From Flavobacterium frigidimaris (GTDB lineage Bacteria; Bacteroidota; Bacteroidia; Flavobacteriales; Flavobacteriaceae), in the NCBI GenBank assembly GCA_900129595.1, contig FQWG01000024.1, positions 1 to 64,000 of the forward strand: 64,000 nt of DNA, written 5' to 3'. The notes beneath the pieces are model-generated. The model did not search any database. It saw only the letters and a program-made list of their open reading frames with translations, and was not told the DNA's origin. Within the stretch, counting starts at the first letter, position 1, and the number at the start of each line of letters is the position of its first letter. The translations under genes and the position numbers were made by a program. Of the stretch, positions 1 to 8,242 are shown piece by piece.

Positions 1-83
1 TCGGTATTAGTTGATGAAACTACTTCAAAATGTTCTACTAAAAAATCAGGAAGCATAAACTTCAATAGTTCTATAGGGGTCAT
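1..83 (-). CDS. ISAon1-family transposase, N-terminal region protein (partial, runs off left edge)
   Basis: Reading the minus strand from the ATG at 83 gives 27 codons starting MTPIELLKFMLPDFLV and continuing EHFEVVSSTNT to the window edge. This matches my recollection of the conserved start of the short first protein of ISAon1-type elements in Flavobacteria. Only the first part is visible, so I cannot say whether the element is intact. No terminal inverted repeat or target duplication was identified in the 130 bases that follow. The call is from recognition of the N-terminal motif only. Confidence 0.6.
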   Translation of the reverse strand, partial: MTPIELLKFMLPDFLVEHFEVVSSTNT

Positions 84-190
84 ATAAAATTCTTATATTA
101 CAAAGTTCTTATTTTATTTTGACATTTCATCCCCAAGTTTTGCACTTCATCCTAAATGAACTTGATGAAAAACTAATCGTATAAAACCAA

Positions 191-217
191 AAAAACCTCT
201 TCGAAAGAAGAGGTTTT
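191..217 (-). terminator. Hairpin terminator downstream of tRNA-Leu
   Basis: An AACCTCTT stem closed by a short CGAAAG loop is flanked by A and T tracts on both sides, so it could terminate in either direction. It lies directly 3' of the minus-strand tRNA-Leu gene. Confidence 0.7.
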
Positions 218-219
218 TG

Positions 220-299
220 TACCCGGAGCCGGAGTCGAACCGGCACGGTTTCCCACAGGTGTTTGAGACCAGCGCGTCTACCAATTCCGCCATCCGGGC
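220..299 (-). tRNA. tRNA-Leu (anticodon CAA)
   Basis: The minus strand folds as a class II tRNA. The acceptor strand GCCCGGA (299-293) pairs with TCCGGGT (227-221), with one G-U pair at the end. The D arm carries GGCGGAATTGGTAGACGCG, typical of tRNA-Leu. The anticodon loop CTCAAAC gives CAA, reading UUG codons. A long variable arm and a GGTTCGACTCC T-arm follow. The anticodon stem has one T-T mismatch. CCA is not encoded. A terminator hairpin follows. Confidence 0.93.
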
Positions 300-470
300 T
301 TAGCAGACGAAAAAATAACTAATAAATCAATTATTTTAACGCAATAGAATAAGTTAATTATGATGTCATAACTGTGCTTATTCCTTTAACACGGTGCAAA
401 TGTAAAAAATAATTTTAAATGTTCTACTAAAAATACTTAAATTTTTCCTTTCAGTGTCCAATAAATTTTC

Positions 471-478
471 TAAATTTG
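471..478 (+). promoter_or_regulatory. Bacteroidota -7 box (TAAATTTG) for prs
   Basis: TAAATTTG matches the TAnnTTTG -7 consensus of Bacteroidota sigma-70-type promoters. It lies about 120 bases before the prs ATG, so the mRNA would have a long leader. I found no convincing TTG at the expected -33 distance, so the call rests on the -7 box only. Confidence 0.5.
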
Positions 479-597
479 CACCTCGTTAAAACGAAGCACA
501 CACAACTAACTACACCCGAGGCAAATACATTGATCTGGCTAGGACAAAAGAAATAGCCGAATTGATGTAGCGTAGCGGAATAAAACAACAAATTATA

Positions 598-1539
598 ATG
601 TCGCACCTAGAACCAGAAGCTAAAATTTTTGCTTGTTCACAAAGTGTTTATCTTGCAGAAAAAATTGCAGAACAATACGGAATTCCGTTAGGAAAAGTAA
701 CGATGTCAACGTATAGCGATGGAGAATTTCAGCCGTCATACGAAGAGTCAATTAGAGGATTACGCGTTTTTATCGTGTGCTCAACATTTCCAACTGCTGA
801 TAATTTGATGGAATTGTTGCTAATGATCGATGCAGCAAAACGCGCATCAGCAAGACACATTACAGCTGTTATGCCTTATTTTGGTTGGGCAAGACAAGAT
901 AGAAAAGATAAACCAAGAGTTCCGATTGGAGCAAAATTAGTAGCTAATTTATTAGATGCTGCCGGAGCAACAAGAGTGATGACAATGGATTTGCATGCAG
1001 ATCAAATTCAGGGGTTTTTCGAAAAACCAGTAGATCATTTATTTGCATCTACCATCTTTTTACCATACGTAGAAAGTTTAAAGTTAGACAATCTAACCAT
1101 TGCATCTCCGGATATGGGAGGTTCAAAAAGAGCATATGCTTACTCTAAGTTTTTAGCATCAGATGTAGTAATCTGTTACAAACAAAGAAAAGCAGCCAAC
1201 GTTATCGATACTATGGAGCTGATTGGTGAAGTAAAAGGGCGTAACGTAATATTAGTAGACGACATGATCGATACTGGTGGTACATTGGCAAAAGCAGCAG
1301 ATTTAATGATCGAAAAAGGAGCATTAAGTGTTAGGGCAATTTGTACACACGCCATTTTATCAGGTGACGCATACGAAAAAATCGAAAACTCAAAATTAAG
1401 CGAGTTAATAGTTACCGATTCTATTCCGTTAAAGAAAGAATCAAAGAAAATCAGAGTAGTGAGTTGTGCACCTCTTTTTGCTGAAGTTATGCACATGGTG
1501 CACCACAACAATTCCATCAGTGGAAAATTTATAATGTAG
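598..1539 (+). CDS. prs: Ribose-phosphate pyrophosphokinase
   Basis: Makes PRPP from ribose 5-phosphate and ATP, the activated sugar used for purines, pyrimidines, NAD, His and Trp. The 313 residues match the usual ~310-320 length of class I bacterial enzymes. Visible landmarks are the ATP-binding stretch RQDRKDKPR near residue 99, the metal-binding histidine in DLHADQIQGFF (His133) and the PRPP loop DDMIDTGGT at 221-229. The ATG at 598 gives a normal N-terminus. It is followed by rplY after a 119-base gap holding a hairpin, an arrangement I recall from other Flavobacteria. The cytoplasmic function is well established for the family. Confidence 0.96.
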   Translation: MSHLEPEAKIFACSQSVYLAEKIAEQYGIPLGKVTMSTYSDGEFQPSYEESIRGLRVFIVCSTFPTADNLMELLLMIDAAKRASARHITAVMPYFGWARQDRKDKPRVPIGAKLVANLLDAAGATRVMTMDLHADQIQGFFEKPVDHLFASTIFLPYVESLKLDNLTIASPDMGGSKRAYAYSKFLASDVVICYKQRKAANVIDTMELIGEVKGRNVILVDDMIDTGGTLAKAADLMIEKGALSVRAICTHAILSGDAYEKIENSKLSELIVTDSIPLKKESKKIRVVSCAPLFAEVMHMVHHNNSISGKFIM

Positions 1540-1548
1540 AAGCAATAA

Positions 1549-1613
1549 GCTTTAGGCAATATGCTGTAAGCATTGTTCTCATTTTAAAAAGCTTAAAGCG
1601 TAATGCCTAAAGC
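1549..1613. repeat. Intergenic inverted repeat between prs and rplY
   Basis: GCTTTAGGCAATATGCTGT (from 1549) is mirrored by AAAGCGTAATGCCTAAAGC (ending 1613), allowing a mostly paired hairpin with a ~20-base AT-rich loop. There is no T tract after it, so it is not an obvious terminator. It may modulate expression of rplY relative to prs. Confidence 0.55.
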
Positions 1614-1658
1614 CTATAGCAAACAAGAATATTTATTAATAACTATATTTTTTTTACA

Positions 1659-2270
1659 ATGAAATCGATTACAATTAAAGGATCAGAAAGAGAAAGCGTG
1701 GGCAAAGTGTCAACTAAAGCCTTACGTAATGCTGGAGCGGTTCCTTGCGTGTTATACGGAGGAAATCAGGCAGTACATTTCTCAGCGGAGGCTGCGGCAT
1801 TCAAAAACTTGGTTTATACTCCAAACGCACACACAGTTGTGATTGAGCTTGGAAAAGGAAAATCATTCAATGCAATTTTACAAGATATCCAGGTTCACCC
1901 TGTATCTGACAAAATCTTACACATTGACTTCTTTCAATTATTTGATGACAAAGAAATCACTATGGAAGTTCCTGTAAAAATTGTAGGTACATCAAAAGGT
2001 GTTCTTGCAGGTGGTGTTTTACGTTTGAACACTCGTAAATTAAAAGTAAAAGCTTTACCTAAAGATCTTCCTGATTTTGTTGAAGCTGATATTACTCCAC
2101 TTGAAATGGGTAACAAATTATACGTTACTAAAGTTGGTGCTCCGGAATACAAAGTAATGCACCCTGAAAACACAGTTGTGGCTCAGGTAAGAATTTCTCG
2201 TGCTGCTATGAAAGCTGCTCAAGAAGCTGCAAAAGCTGCAAAAGCTCCTGCAAAAGGAAAGAAAAAATAA
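1659..2270 (+). CDS. rplY: 50S ribosomal protein L25 (general stress protein Ctc type)
   Basis: Binds 5S rRNA in the large ribosomal subunit. At 203 residues it is the long Ctc/TL5 form: an N-terminal L25 beta-barrel (residues ~1-90, with [12 protein letters not shown] early on) followed by the C-terminal TL5 domain ([16 protein letters not shown] onward), then an Ala/Lys-rich tail ending KAPAKGKKK. The ATG at 1659 begins [12 protein letters not shown], typical for the family. It is probably co-expressed with prs upstream and is closed by a strong terminator. Confidence 0.95.
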   Translation: MKSITIKGSERESVGKVSTKALRNAGAVPCVLYGGNQAVHFSAEAAAFKNLVYTPNAHTVVIELGKGKSFNAILQDIQVHPVSDKILHIDFFQLFDDKEITMEVPVKIVGTSKGVLAGGVLRLNTRKLKVKALPKDLPDFVEADITPLEMGNKLYVTKVGAPEYKVMHPENTVVAQVRISRAAMKAAQEAAKAAKAPAKGKKK

Positions 2271-2290
2271 TTTTTTTCAAATTCAATACA

Positions 2291-2326
2291 AAAGCATCAA
2301 TCGAAAGATTGGTGCTTTTTTTTTTT
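2291..2326 (+). terminator. Rho-independent terminator after rplY
   Basis: AAGCATCAATC and GATTGGTGCTT pair around a GAAA tetraloop, with one G-T pair, followed by a run of about ten T residues. Confidence 0.9.
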
Positions 2327-2746
2327 GTTTTAGAGGTACTGAGTTATTAAGATTCTGAGGTTCTAAGATTTCTGCTCAGAAAACATCCAGTGTCAGGCTG
2401 AGCGGAGTCGAAGCCCCTTTCTAATGTTTTGTGTTTATTTTTCTTTGAAGCAGAAATTTTCGGTTTCTTCAAGACCTGAAGTTCCTGCCATCCGCTATAT
2501 CTTTTCCTTGCTAAAGAAGCAAGAAAAAGGATGCCGCTCCTGTCAGGGCTAGCCAGAAGTTAGTTTTTTATTAGAAAAGAGATGCAAAGGTTCAGAGGTA
2601 CAAAGTTGCAAAGGTTTTTACGCAATCTTGTAAGTCTGACAAAAACGAGAAAAAATAATCCGCGTAAATCCATTCAAATCCGCGTCATCCGCGTGCCATT
2701 ATTTGCAGTTGAAGCCGCGCACAAACCAAATTATCTGATTATCTAA
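2327..2746. other. Gene-free spacer with dispersed-repeat-like sequence
   Basis: No coding sequence is supportable here. The stretch holds a small hairpin (TTTTCCTTGCT at 2502 against AGCAAGAAAAA ending 2528), the phrase GGCTGAGCGGAGTCGAAGCC near 2397, and short direct repeats of ATCCGCGT around 2660-2697. These phrases look like pieces of dispersed intergenic repeats rather than genes. Confidence 0.5.
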
Positions 2747-2777
2747 TTGCCACATTCTCTAATTAACCTTATTTTTG
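2747..2777 (+). promoter_or_regulatory. Promoter of pth (TTG-N20-TATTTTTG)
   Basis: TTG at 2747-2749 and TATTTTTG at 2770-2777 are separated by 20 bases, matching the Bacteroidota -33/-7 promoter layout. Transcription would begin near 2783, at or just past the first possible ATG (2782). This bears on the choice of the pth start. Confidence 0.65.
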
Positions 2778-2781
2778 CATC

Positions 2782-3456
2782 ATGATAAAATGGATAACAA
2801 AACTGTTTTCATCAACACAAAAAGAAGAGAACATAGATAATATGAAACCGGAGGTTCACGAACACCCAAAAAACAATATAAATAGCGTGAGTAAAAAATA
2901 TTTAATCGTAGGACTTGGTAATATTGGAGCCGAATACGTAAATACACGACATAATATAGGATTTAAAGTCCTGGATTTTTTAGCTAAAAAAGAAGGGCTT
3001 TCATTTGAAACTGTAAAATTGGGTGCTTTGGCCGAATATAAATTCAAAGGAAGAACCTTTTTCCTGCTTAAACCTAATACCTATATGAATTTAAGCGGTA
3101 AGGCTGTAAAATACTGGATGGACAAAGAAAATATACCTTTAGAGAATATTTTGGTTATTACAGACGATTTAAACCTCTCATTCGGAACCATCCGCATCAA
3201 GCCAAAGGGAAGTGACGGCGGTCATAACGGATTGAAAAATATCAATCTGGTTTTAAACACGCAAAACTACACCCGTTTTAGATTTGGTATCAGCGATCAG
3301 TTCAAAAAAGGACAACAGGTAGATTACGTTTTAGGGGATTGGGACGAAGAAGAAAAGGCAAAATTACCCGAACGTTTAGAAGTGGCTTCTGAGATTATCA
3401 AATCTTTTGGTACCGCCGGATTAGAAAACACAATGACAACTTATAACGGAAAGTAA
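2782..3456 (+). CDS. pth: Peptidyl-tRNA hydrolase
   Basis: Releases tRNA from prematurely dropped peptidyl-tRNA, recycling it in the cytoplasm. The core (from KKYLIVGLGNIGAEY) carries the catalytic histidine in TRHNIGF and the LLKPNTYMNLSG and GSDGGHNGL motifs of the family. The longest frame is 224 residues, about 35 longer than usual, with a charged N-terminal extension. The promoter -7 box ends five bases before the ATG at 2782. A start at the internal ATG 2842 (204 residues, MKPEVHEH) would leave a normal ~60-base leader and a family-like length. I list the longest form, but 2842 is at least as likely. Confidence 0.93.
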   Translation: MIKWITKLFSSTQKEENIDNMKPEVHEHPKNNINSVSKKYLIVGLGNIGAEYVNTRHNIGFKVLDFLAKKEGLSFETVKLGALAEYKFKGRTFFLLKPNTYMNLSGKAVKYWMDKENIPLENILVITDDLNLSFGTIRIKPKGSDGGHNGLKNINLVLNTQNYTRFRFGISDQFKKGQQVDYVLGDWDEEEKAKLPERLEVASEIIKSFGTAGLENTMTTYNGK

Positions 3457-3594
3457 AGAATTACAGTTATTTAACTGTTAAATAATCAAATTATCAGTTA
3501 ATTAAATGGAATTATAACGAAATAGTATTTTCTATTCCAAACTTAAATGTCTAAATTTGAAATAAATTATTATAAATCATAAAATCATAATATC

Positions 3595-4206
3595 ATGGCT
3601 TTTGAATTACCACAATTACCTTATGCATATGATGCATTAGAACCACATATTGATGCTCGTACAATGGAAATCCATCATACAAAACATCATAATGCCTACA
3701 CAACAAATCTTAATGCAGCAATTGCAGGAACAGATTTAGAAGGAAAAACAATCGAGAATATCTTAATCAACTTAGATAAATCAAACGCAGCAGTTCGTAA
3801 CAATGGTGGAGGTTTTTACAACCACAATTTATTCTGGACAGTAATGGCTCCTAACGGTGGCGGATTACCAACAGGTGATTTGTTAGCTGCTATCGAAGCT
3901 TCTTTTGGAACTTTCGAAGAGTTCAAAGCAAAGTTTGCTAAAGCTGGTGCAACACAATTCGGTTCAGGATGGGCTTGGTTAACAGTGCAAAAAGGTGGTA
4001 AACTAGAAGTTGTAGGTACTCCAAATCAGGACAATCCATTAATGCCGGAAGTTGCTGGTAACGGTGGAACTCCAATCTTAGGAATGGATGTTTGGGAGCA
4101 CGCTTACTACTTAAACTACCAAAACAGAAGACCGGATTATATTGAGGCTTTCTTCAGTGTAATTAACTGGACAGAAGTTGCAAGAAGATTTGCTTTGGAT
4201 AAATAG
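3595..4206 (+). CDS. sodA: Superoxide dismutase, Fe/Mn family (Mn-type signature)
   Basis: Dismutates superoxide to peroxide and oxygen. At 203 residues it is normal length with no signal peptide, so it is cytoplasmic. The metal ligands are visible as His27 ([10 protein letters not shown]), His77 (NHNLFW), Asp165 and His169 (DVWEHAYY). The outer-sphere glutamine falls in TPNQDNPL (Gln145) and the stretch before His77 reads GGGFYNH rather than the AAQxxNH of iron enzymes. Both point to a manganese-type or cambialistic enzyme. Metal use cannot be decided from sequence alone. It is a single gene with its own terminator. Confidence 0.95.
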   Translation: MAFELPQLPYAYDALEPHIDARTMEIHHTKHHNAYTTNLNAAIAGTDLEGKTIENILINLDKSNAAVRNNGGGFYNHNLFWTVMAPNGGGLPTGDLLAAIEASFGTFEEFKAKFAKAGATQFGSGWAWLTVQKGGKLEVVGTPNQDNPLMPEVAGNGGTPILGMDVWEHAYYLNYQNRRPDYIEAFFSVINWTEVARRFALDK

Positions 4207-4232
4207 TCAAAAATAGAGTAAAGAATAAAGAG

Positions 4233-4268
4233 AAAAGACGGATGACTTAATAGTTATCCGTCTTTTTT
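4233..4268 (+). terminator. Rho-independent terminator after sodA
   Basis: AAAAGACGGAT and ATCCGTCTTTT pair around a 12-base loop and are followed by a T run. Confidence 0.88.
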
Positions 4269-4313
4269 TGTTTATACTTTTATAATCTATTTTCTTTTCT
4301 CTAAAAAAAAAAT

Positions 4314-4382
4314 AAAAAAGGCGGAATTTCTTCCGCCTTTTTTGCCCCAAATCTACCATAAACTTACCTACTAATGTTATGG
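4314..4382 (-). ncRNA. Putative ~69-nt small RNA, copy 1 of 3
   Basis: On the minus strand this reads CCATAACATTAGTAGG, a short stem-loop closed by TTATGG, a conserved linker TAGATTTGGGGC, then a GGCGGAA/TTCCGCC stem with a GAAA tetraloop and a T run. The terminal stem differs from copies 2 and 3 by a compensated pair (C-G here, T-A there), which supports a folded RNA. A -7-like box TATATTTA lies at 4395-4388; no good -33 was seen. It has one T fewer in the first loop than copies 2 and 3. Confidence 0.55.
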
Positions 4383-4454
4383 TTCAGTAAATATAGAGCA
4401 GCTATTTCTATTGTAAAAACTTTTCAGATGAATGGTCAATATATCCGATTAAGT

Positions 4455-4660
4455 AAGAAAAAGATAGAATATGGAGTAAGAATATAGGTAAAGAGTAAGA
4501 GAAAGAGAAAAGAGAAAAGAATAAAGAATAAAGAGAAAAGAGAAAAGAATAAAGAGAAAAGAGAAAAGAATAAAGAGAAAAGAATAAAGAGAAAAGAATA
4601 AAGAGAATGGAATATAGAGAATGGAATATAGAGAATGGAATATAGAGAATAGAAGCAACA
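4455..4660. repeat. Low-complexity purine tract (AGAGAAAAGAATAA and GAATGGAATATA repeats)
   Basis: About 200 bases of irregular tandem repeats: first AGAGAAAAGAATAA-type units, then three to four GAATGGAATATAGA units. The plus strand is almost pure A/G with occasional T. It separates small-RNA copies 1 and 2. An open frame on the minus strand across it is a by-product of the repeat, not a gene. Confidence 0.75.
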
Positions 4661-4771
4661 AGGGGAAAGAATAGAGAGAATTAAGAAAGCGCTTTTCGAT
4701 TATTTGTCTATTCTAGAAGCTTTTAGTCTATATTCTTTGCTCTATAATCTATTCTCTAAAAATAAATAAAT

Positions 4772-4841
4772 AAAAAAGGTGGAATTTCTTCCACCTTTTT
4801 TGCCCCAAATCTACCATAAACTTAACCTACTAATGTTATGG
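4772..4841 (-). ncRNA. Putative ~70-nt small RNA, copy 2 of 3
   Basis: Same design as copy 1: CCATAAC...TTATGG stem-loop, TAGATTTGGGGC linker, then GGTGGAA-GAAA-TTCCACC and T run. The -7-like box is TACTTTTA at 4854-4847. Sequence similarity with copy 1 continues upstream to TCAGATGAATGGCCAATAT (4883 on), so the duplicated unit is roughly 140 bases. Confidence 0.55.
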
Positions 4842-4956
4842 TTCAGTAAAAGTATGGCAGCTATGCTTATTAAAAAAAAATTTCAGATGAATGGCCAATA
4901 TATCCGACCAAAAGAGAGTAATGGTTTTAAATTGAAATACTTGAGTTTATTCCAAT

Positions 4957-5026
4957 AAAAAAGGTGGAATTGCTTCCACCCTTTTTGCCCCAAATCTACC
5001 ATAAACTTAACCTACTAATGTTATGG
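4957..5026 (-). ncRNA. Putative ~70-nt small RNA, copy 3 of 3 (best promoter)
   Basis: Same two-hairpin design, with the terminal stem GGTGGAA/TTCCACC closed by GCAA instead of GAAA, still a GNRA tetraloop. It has the only full promoter of the three. It lies just downstream of purF on the same strand but has its own promoter. The predicted RNA would begin at CCATAAC and end in the T run of the hairpin. Confidence 0.6.
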
Positions 5027-5031
5027 TATGT

Positions 5032-5063
5032 CAAAAGTATTATAGCTTTTCATTTTTACCAAA
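5032..5063 (-). promoter_or_regulatory. Promoter of small-RNA copy 3
   Basis: On the minus strand TTTG (5063-5060) and TACTTTTG (5039-5032) are 20 bases apart, a full match to the Bacteroidota -33/-7 pattern. The predicted start is about 5026, exactly where the conserved repeat unit begins. Confidence 0.68.
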
Positions 5064-5127
5064 CATATGGGATGAACGGCAAAAAAAACCGATGAAATGC
5101 ACAAATTAACCTTTTGTTAGTATTTTA

Positions 5128-7026
5128 TTAATACGCTCTTGCGTCTTTTCCCTCATAGAAATTCATGAAAGCTCTGTTTACAACACGATTTCCTCCCGGA
5201 GTCGGATAATCACCTGTAAAGTACCAGTCTCCAAGATTTTTTGGACATGCAATGTGTAAATCTTCTACTTTTTGGAAAATGATTTTTACTTCAGCATTGA
5301 TTTCCGGAGAACTCAACATCTCGGCAATTTTATCTGAAACTTCTTCAGGAGTAAACTGATCGTAGATGGCAGTAACATAATTTATAACATCACTATCGAT
5401 ATAGTTTTCCTGAGCTTTACATTTTGCATATACTTCATCAACAATATGATATAAGTTTCTTTCTTTCAATAAGGCTAAAGCTGCTCTAAAAGCAACAAGA
5501 CCTTCTAATTTTGCCATGTCAATTCCGTAACAGTCAGGGTAACGGATTTGTGGAGCAGATGAAACGATTACGATACGTTTGGGATTTAAACGATCCATCA
5601 TTTTGATGATACTCATTTTTAATGTAGTTCCGCGAACAATACTATCATCGATGATCACCAGGTTGTCAGTTGGTTTTATTACTCCGTAAGTTACATCGTA
5701 AACGTGAGCCACTAAATCATCACGGCTGCTGTCTTCAGTAATAAAAGTCCTAAGTTTAGCATCTTTGATCGCTACTTTTTCTGTACGGATCTTTACAGCT
5801 AGTAATTCCTGTAAAGTTTCTGCAGTTAGTGTATTTCTGTTGGCCAGAATATAATTGTTTTTTCTCTGATTTAAGAAATCCTGAGCAGCTTCAACTAAAC
5901 CATAAAAGGAAGTTTCTGCTGTGTTTGGGATGTAAGAGAAAACAGTGTTGTCAGTATCGCTGTCAATTGATTCAAGAACTGCAGGTAAGATTAATTTACC
6001 TAAGTTTTTACGTTCCTGGTATATTTCAGCGTCACTTCCTCTTGAGAAATAAATTCTTTCAAAAGAACAGGCTTTCTTAACGGTTGGTTCCAAAATCTGT
6101 TCCATCGAAACTTTTCCGTTTTTCTTGATAATCAAAGCGTTTCCGGGTTCGATTTCCTGAACACTATCAAAAGGTACGTTAAATACCGTTTGAATAACAG
6201 GTCTTTCAGAAGCTACAACGACAACTTCATCATCCTGATAAAAGTAAGCCGGACGAATTCCTGCCGGATCTCTGAAAACAAAAGCATCACCATGACCTAA
6301 TAATCCGGCCATTGCGTAACCTCCGTCAAGATTTTTAGCAGAGCGTGTTAGTATTTTTGCAATATCCAATCGGTCTGCGATTACGGGAGAAGCTTCTCTT
6401 TTAGAGTAACCTTCGAGTTTGCAGTCCTGATACAATTGCATTACTTCTTTGTCTAGAAAGTGACCAATTTTTTCCATAACGGTAACAGTGTCCGCCATTT
6501 CTTTCGGGTGTTGTCCCAGTTCTACTAAATTTTCGAAAAGTTCTTTAACATTCGTCATGTTAAAGTTACCTGCCAAAATTAGATTACGGTGCATCCAGTT
6601 ACTCTGACGTAAAAATGGGTGTACACTTTCGATACTGTTTTTTCCGAAAGTTCCGTAACGAACGTGACCTAAAAATAATTCTCCTATATAAGGAATGTTT
6701 GCTTTTTGAGCTGCAACATCATTTGCATATTCAGGATGAGAAGTCATTTCTTCGTTGACACGCTCATTGATTTGTTTGAAAACGTCCTGGATAGGCTGCG
6801 CGTGGTTCGAACGGACTCTGCTGATATAACGTTCGCCTGGTTCTACGTCTAATTTGATGCTGGCAAAACCCGCACCATCCTGACCACGGTTGTGCTGCTT
6901 CTCCATCATCAGGTACATTTTCTGAATCCCGTAAAAAGCAGTTCCGTATTTCTCTTTATAATATTCAAGCGGTTTAAGAAGTCTAACTAAGGCTATACCA
7001 CATTCGTGTTTTAAAGCGTCGCTCAT
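5128..7026 (-). CDS. purF: Amidophosphoribosyltransferase (PurF family, long form)
   Basis: First committed step of purine synthesis: moves glutamine amide nitrogen onto PRPP. The N-terminal glutaminase domain begins MSDALKHECGIALVRL; Cys9 would become the N-terminal nucleophile after removal of an eight-residue propeptide. HNRGQDGAGFA and HVRYGT are glutaminase motifs. The C-terminal phosphoribosyltransferase domain has NLVIIDDSIVRGTT near residue 455-470. At 632 residues it is over 100 longer than the E. coli enzyme, with extra sequence in the C-terminal part. It is monocistronic: a terminator precedes it, and small-RNA genes follow it. Confidence 0.9.
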   Translation of the reverse strand: MSDALKHECGIALVRLLKPLEYYKEKYGTAFYGIQKMYLMMEKQHNRGQDGAGFASIKLDVEPGERYISRVRSNHAQPIQDVFKQINERVNEEMTSHPEYANDVAAQKANIPYIGELFLGHVRYGTFGKNSIESVHPFLRQSNWMHRNLILAGNFNMTNVKELFENLVELGQHPKEMADTVTVMEKIGHFLDKEVMQLYQDCKLEGYSKREASPVIADRLDIAKILTRSAKNLDGGYAMAGLLGHGDAFVFRDPAGIRPAYFYQDDEVVVVASERPVIQTVFNVPFDSVQEIEPGNALIIKKNGKVSMEQILEPTVKKACSFERIYFSRGSDAEIYQERKNLGKLILPAVLESIDSDTDNTVFSYIPNTAETSFYGLVEAAQDFLNQRKNNYILANRNTLTAETLQELLAVKIRTEKVAIKDAKLRTFITEDSSRDDLVAHVYDVTYGVIKPTDNLVIIDDSIVRGTTLKMSIIKMMDRLNPKRIVIVSSAPQIRYPDCYGIDMAKLEGLVAFRAALALLKERNLYHIVDEVYAKCKAQENYIDSDVINYVTAIYDQFTPEEVSDKIAEMLSSPEINAEVKIIFQKVEDLHIACPKNLGDWYFTGDYPTPGGNRVVNRAFMNFYEGKDARAY

Positions 7027-7072
7027 TGTTTTTTGTATTTTGTGTTGTTGTAAGTTGTGTGTATTAACGTAA

Positions 7073-7099
7073 TAAAAAAGCCCCGTTATTAGCGAGGCT
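7073..7099 (-). terminator. Rho-independent terminator after the PfkB kinase gene
   Basis: On the minus strand AGCCTCG and CGGGGCT pair around CTAATAA, followed by six T residues. It separates transcription of the kinase from purF. Confidence 0.85.
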
Positions 7100-7107
7100 T
7101 TCGGGCA

Positions 7108-8031
7108 TTATATTTCTATGTCAAACTGAGTTAACGACTTAAATTGTTGTAATCGAATCGCTACTTCTGCTTTGCTTAATGTTTCCATCCTTTCAGTTCC
7201 AAATTTCTCCACACAAAATGAAGCTAAATTCGATCCGTAAATTATGGCGTTTTTCATATTGCCAAATGAGATGTTTTCGCTTTGTGCAATGAATCCTGAG
7301 AAACCACCTGCAAAAGTGTCTCCGGCTCCTGTTGGATCAAAAACATCTTCTAGTGGTAAAGCCGGTGCAAAGAATACTTCTCTGTTATGGAATAAAAGTG
7401 CTCCGTGTTCTCCTTTTTTGATTACCACATATTTTGGTCCCAATTCCTGGATTTTGTTAGCCGCTTTTACTAATGAATATTCGCCTGAAAGTTGTCTTGC
7501 TTCTTCGTCATTGATTGTAATCACGTCTACACGTTTAATTACTTCAAGTAATTCCGGTAAAGCGCAATCCATCCAAAAGTTCATAGTATCTAAAACTACT
7601 AATTTTGGTTTTTTCTCCATTTGGTCCAAAACACTACTTTGTACTAACGGATGTAAGTTTCCTAACATCACAACATCAGCATCTTTATAGTTTTGAGGAA
7701 CTTTTGGTTGAAAATCAGCCAAAACGTTAAGTTCAGTTACAAGAGTGTCTCTTGAATTTAGATCGTTATGGTATAAACCGCTCCAGAAAAAGGTTTTTCC
7801 GCCTTTTACAATTTCGATACCAGAGATATCAATATTTTTTGAAGTTAAAAGATCTAAATGTTCTTGAGGAAAATCGTCGCCAACTACAGAAACAATGGCC
7901 GATTGTAAGTTAAAAAATGATGCTGATAAACCAATGTACGTTGCAGCACCACCTAATATTTTATCTGTTTTTCCGAAAGGAGTTTCAATCGCGTCGAAAG
8001 CAACCGTTCCAACAATCAATAATTTATTCAT
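7108..8031 (-). CDS. PfkB/ribokinase-family sugar or nucleoside kinase
   Basis: A 307-residue cytosolic kinase. The N-terminus has the GGAATYIGLSASFFN substrate/lid region, and the DPTGAGDTFAGGF anion-hole motif with the catalytic Asp sits at about residues 230-242. The substrate cannot be read from the sequence; ribokinase, adenosine kinase-like or other PfkB specificities are all possible. It lies next to purF, as I recall from other Flavobacteria, which may hint at nucleoside or ribose salvage, but they have separate transcription signals. Confidence 0.88.
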   Translation of the reverse strand: MNKLLIVGTVAFDAIETPFGKTDKILGGAATYIGLSASFFNLQSAIVSVVGDDFPQEHLDLLTSKNIDISGIEIVKGGKTFFWSGLYHNDLNSRDTLVTELNVLADFQPKVPQNYKDADVVMLGNLHPLVQSSVLDQMEKKPKLVVLDTMNFWMDCALPELLEVIKRVDVITINDEEARQLSGEYSLVKAANKIQELGPKYVVIKKGEHGALLFHNREVFFAPALPLEDVFDPTGAGDTFAGGFSGFIAQSENISFGNMKNAIIYGSNLASFCVEKFGTERMETLSKAEVAIRLQQFKSLTQFDIEI

Positions 8032-8242
8032 TTTATGAATTTCGAATTAGGGTGCAAAGATACTTCATAAGTTGCAATATTGCAACGGTTTAAGTTCTCA
8101 AAATTTTCATAAAAAAAGAATATCGTTTTCGGGGCTAAAACTATTGTAAATGAATGAATTAAAATTGATTGCCCTGAGTGCTTAAAATATGTTTTTTGGA
8201 TTTAAAATACAATATTTATTTTTGAAAAAAAACTTCAAAAAA

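Noticed and set aside
4449-4661. 70-codon minus-strand ORF
   Set aside because: Pure low-complexity translation (Ser/Phe/Leu/Tyr repeats) of the purine tract; it changes with each repeat unit and has no start signals.
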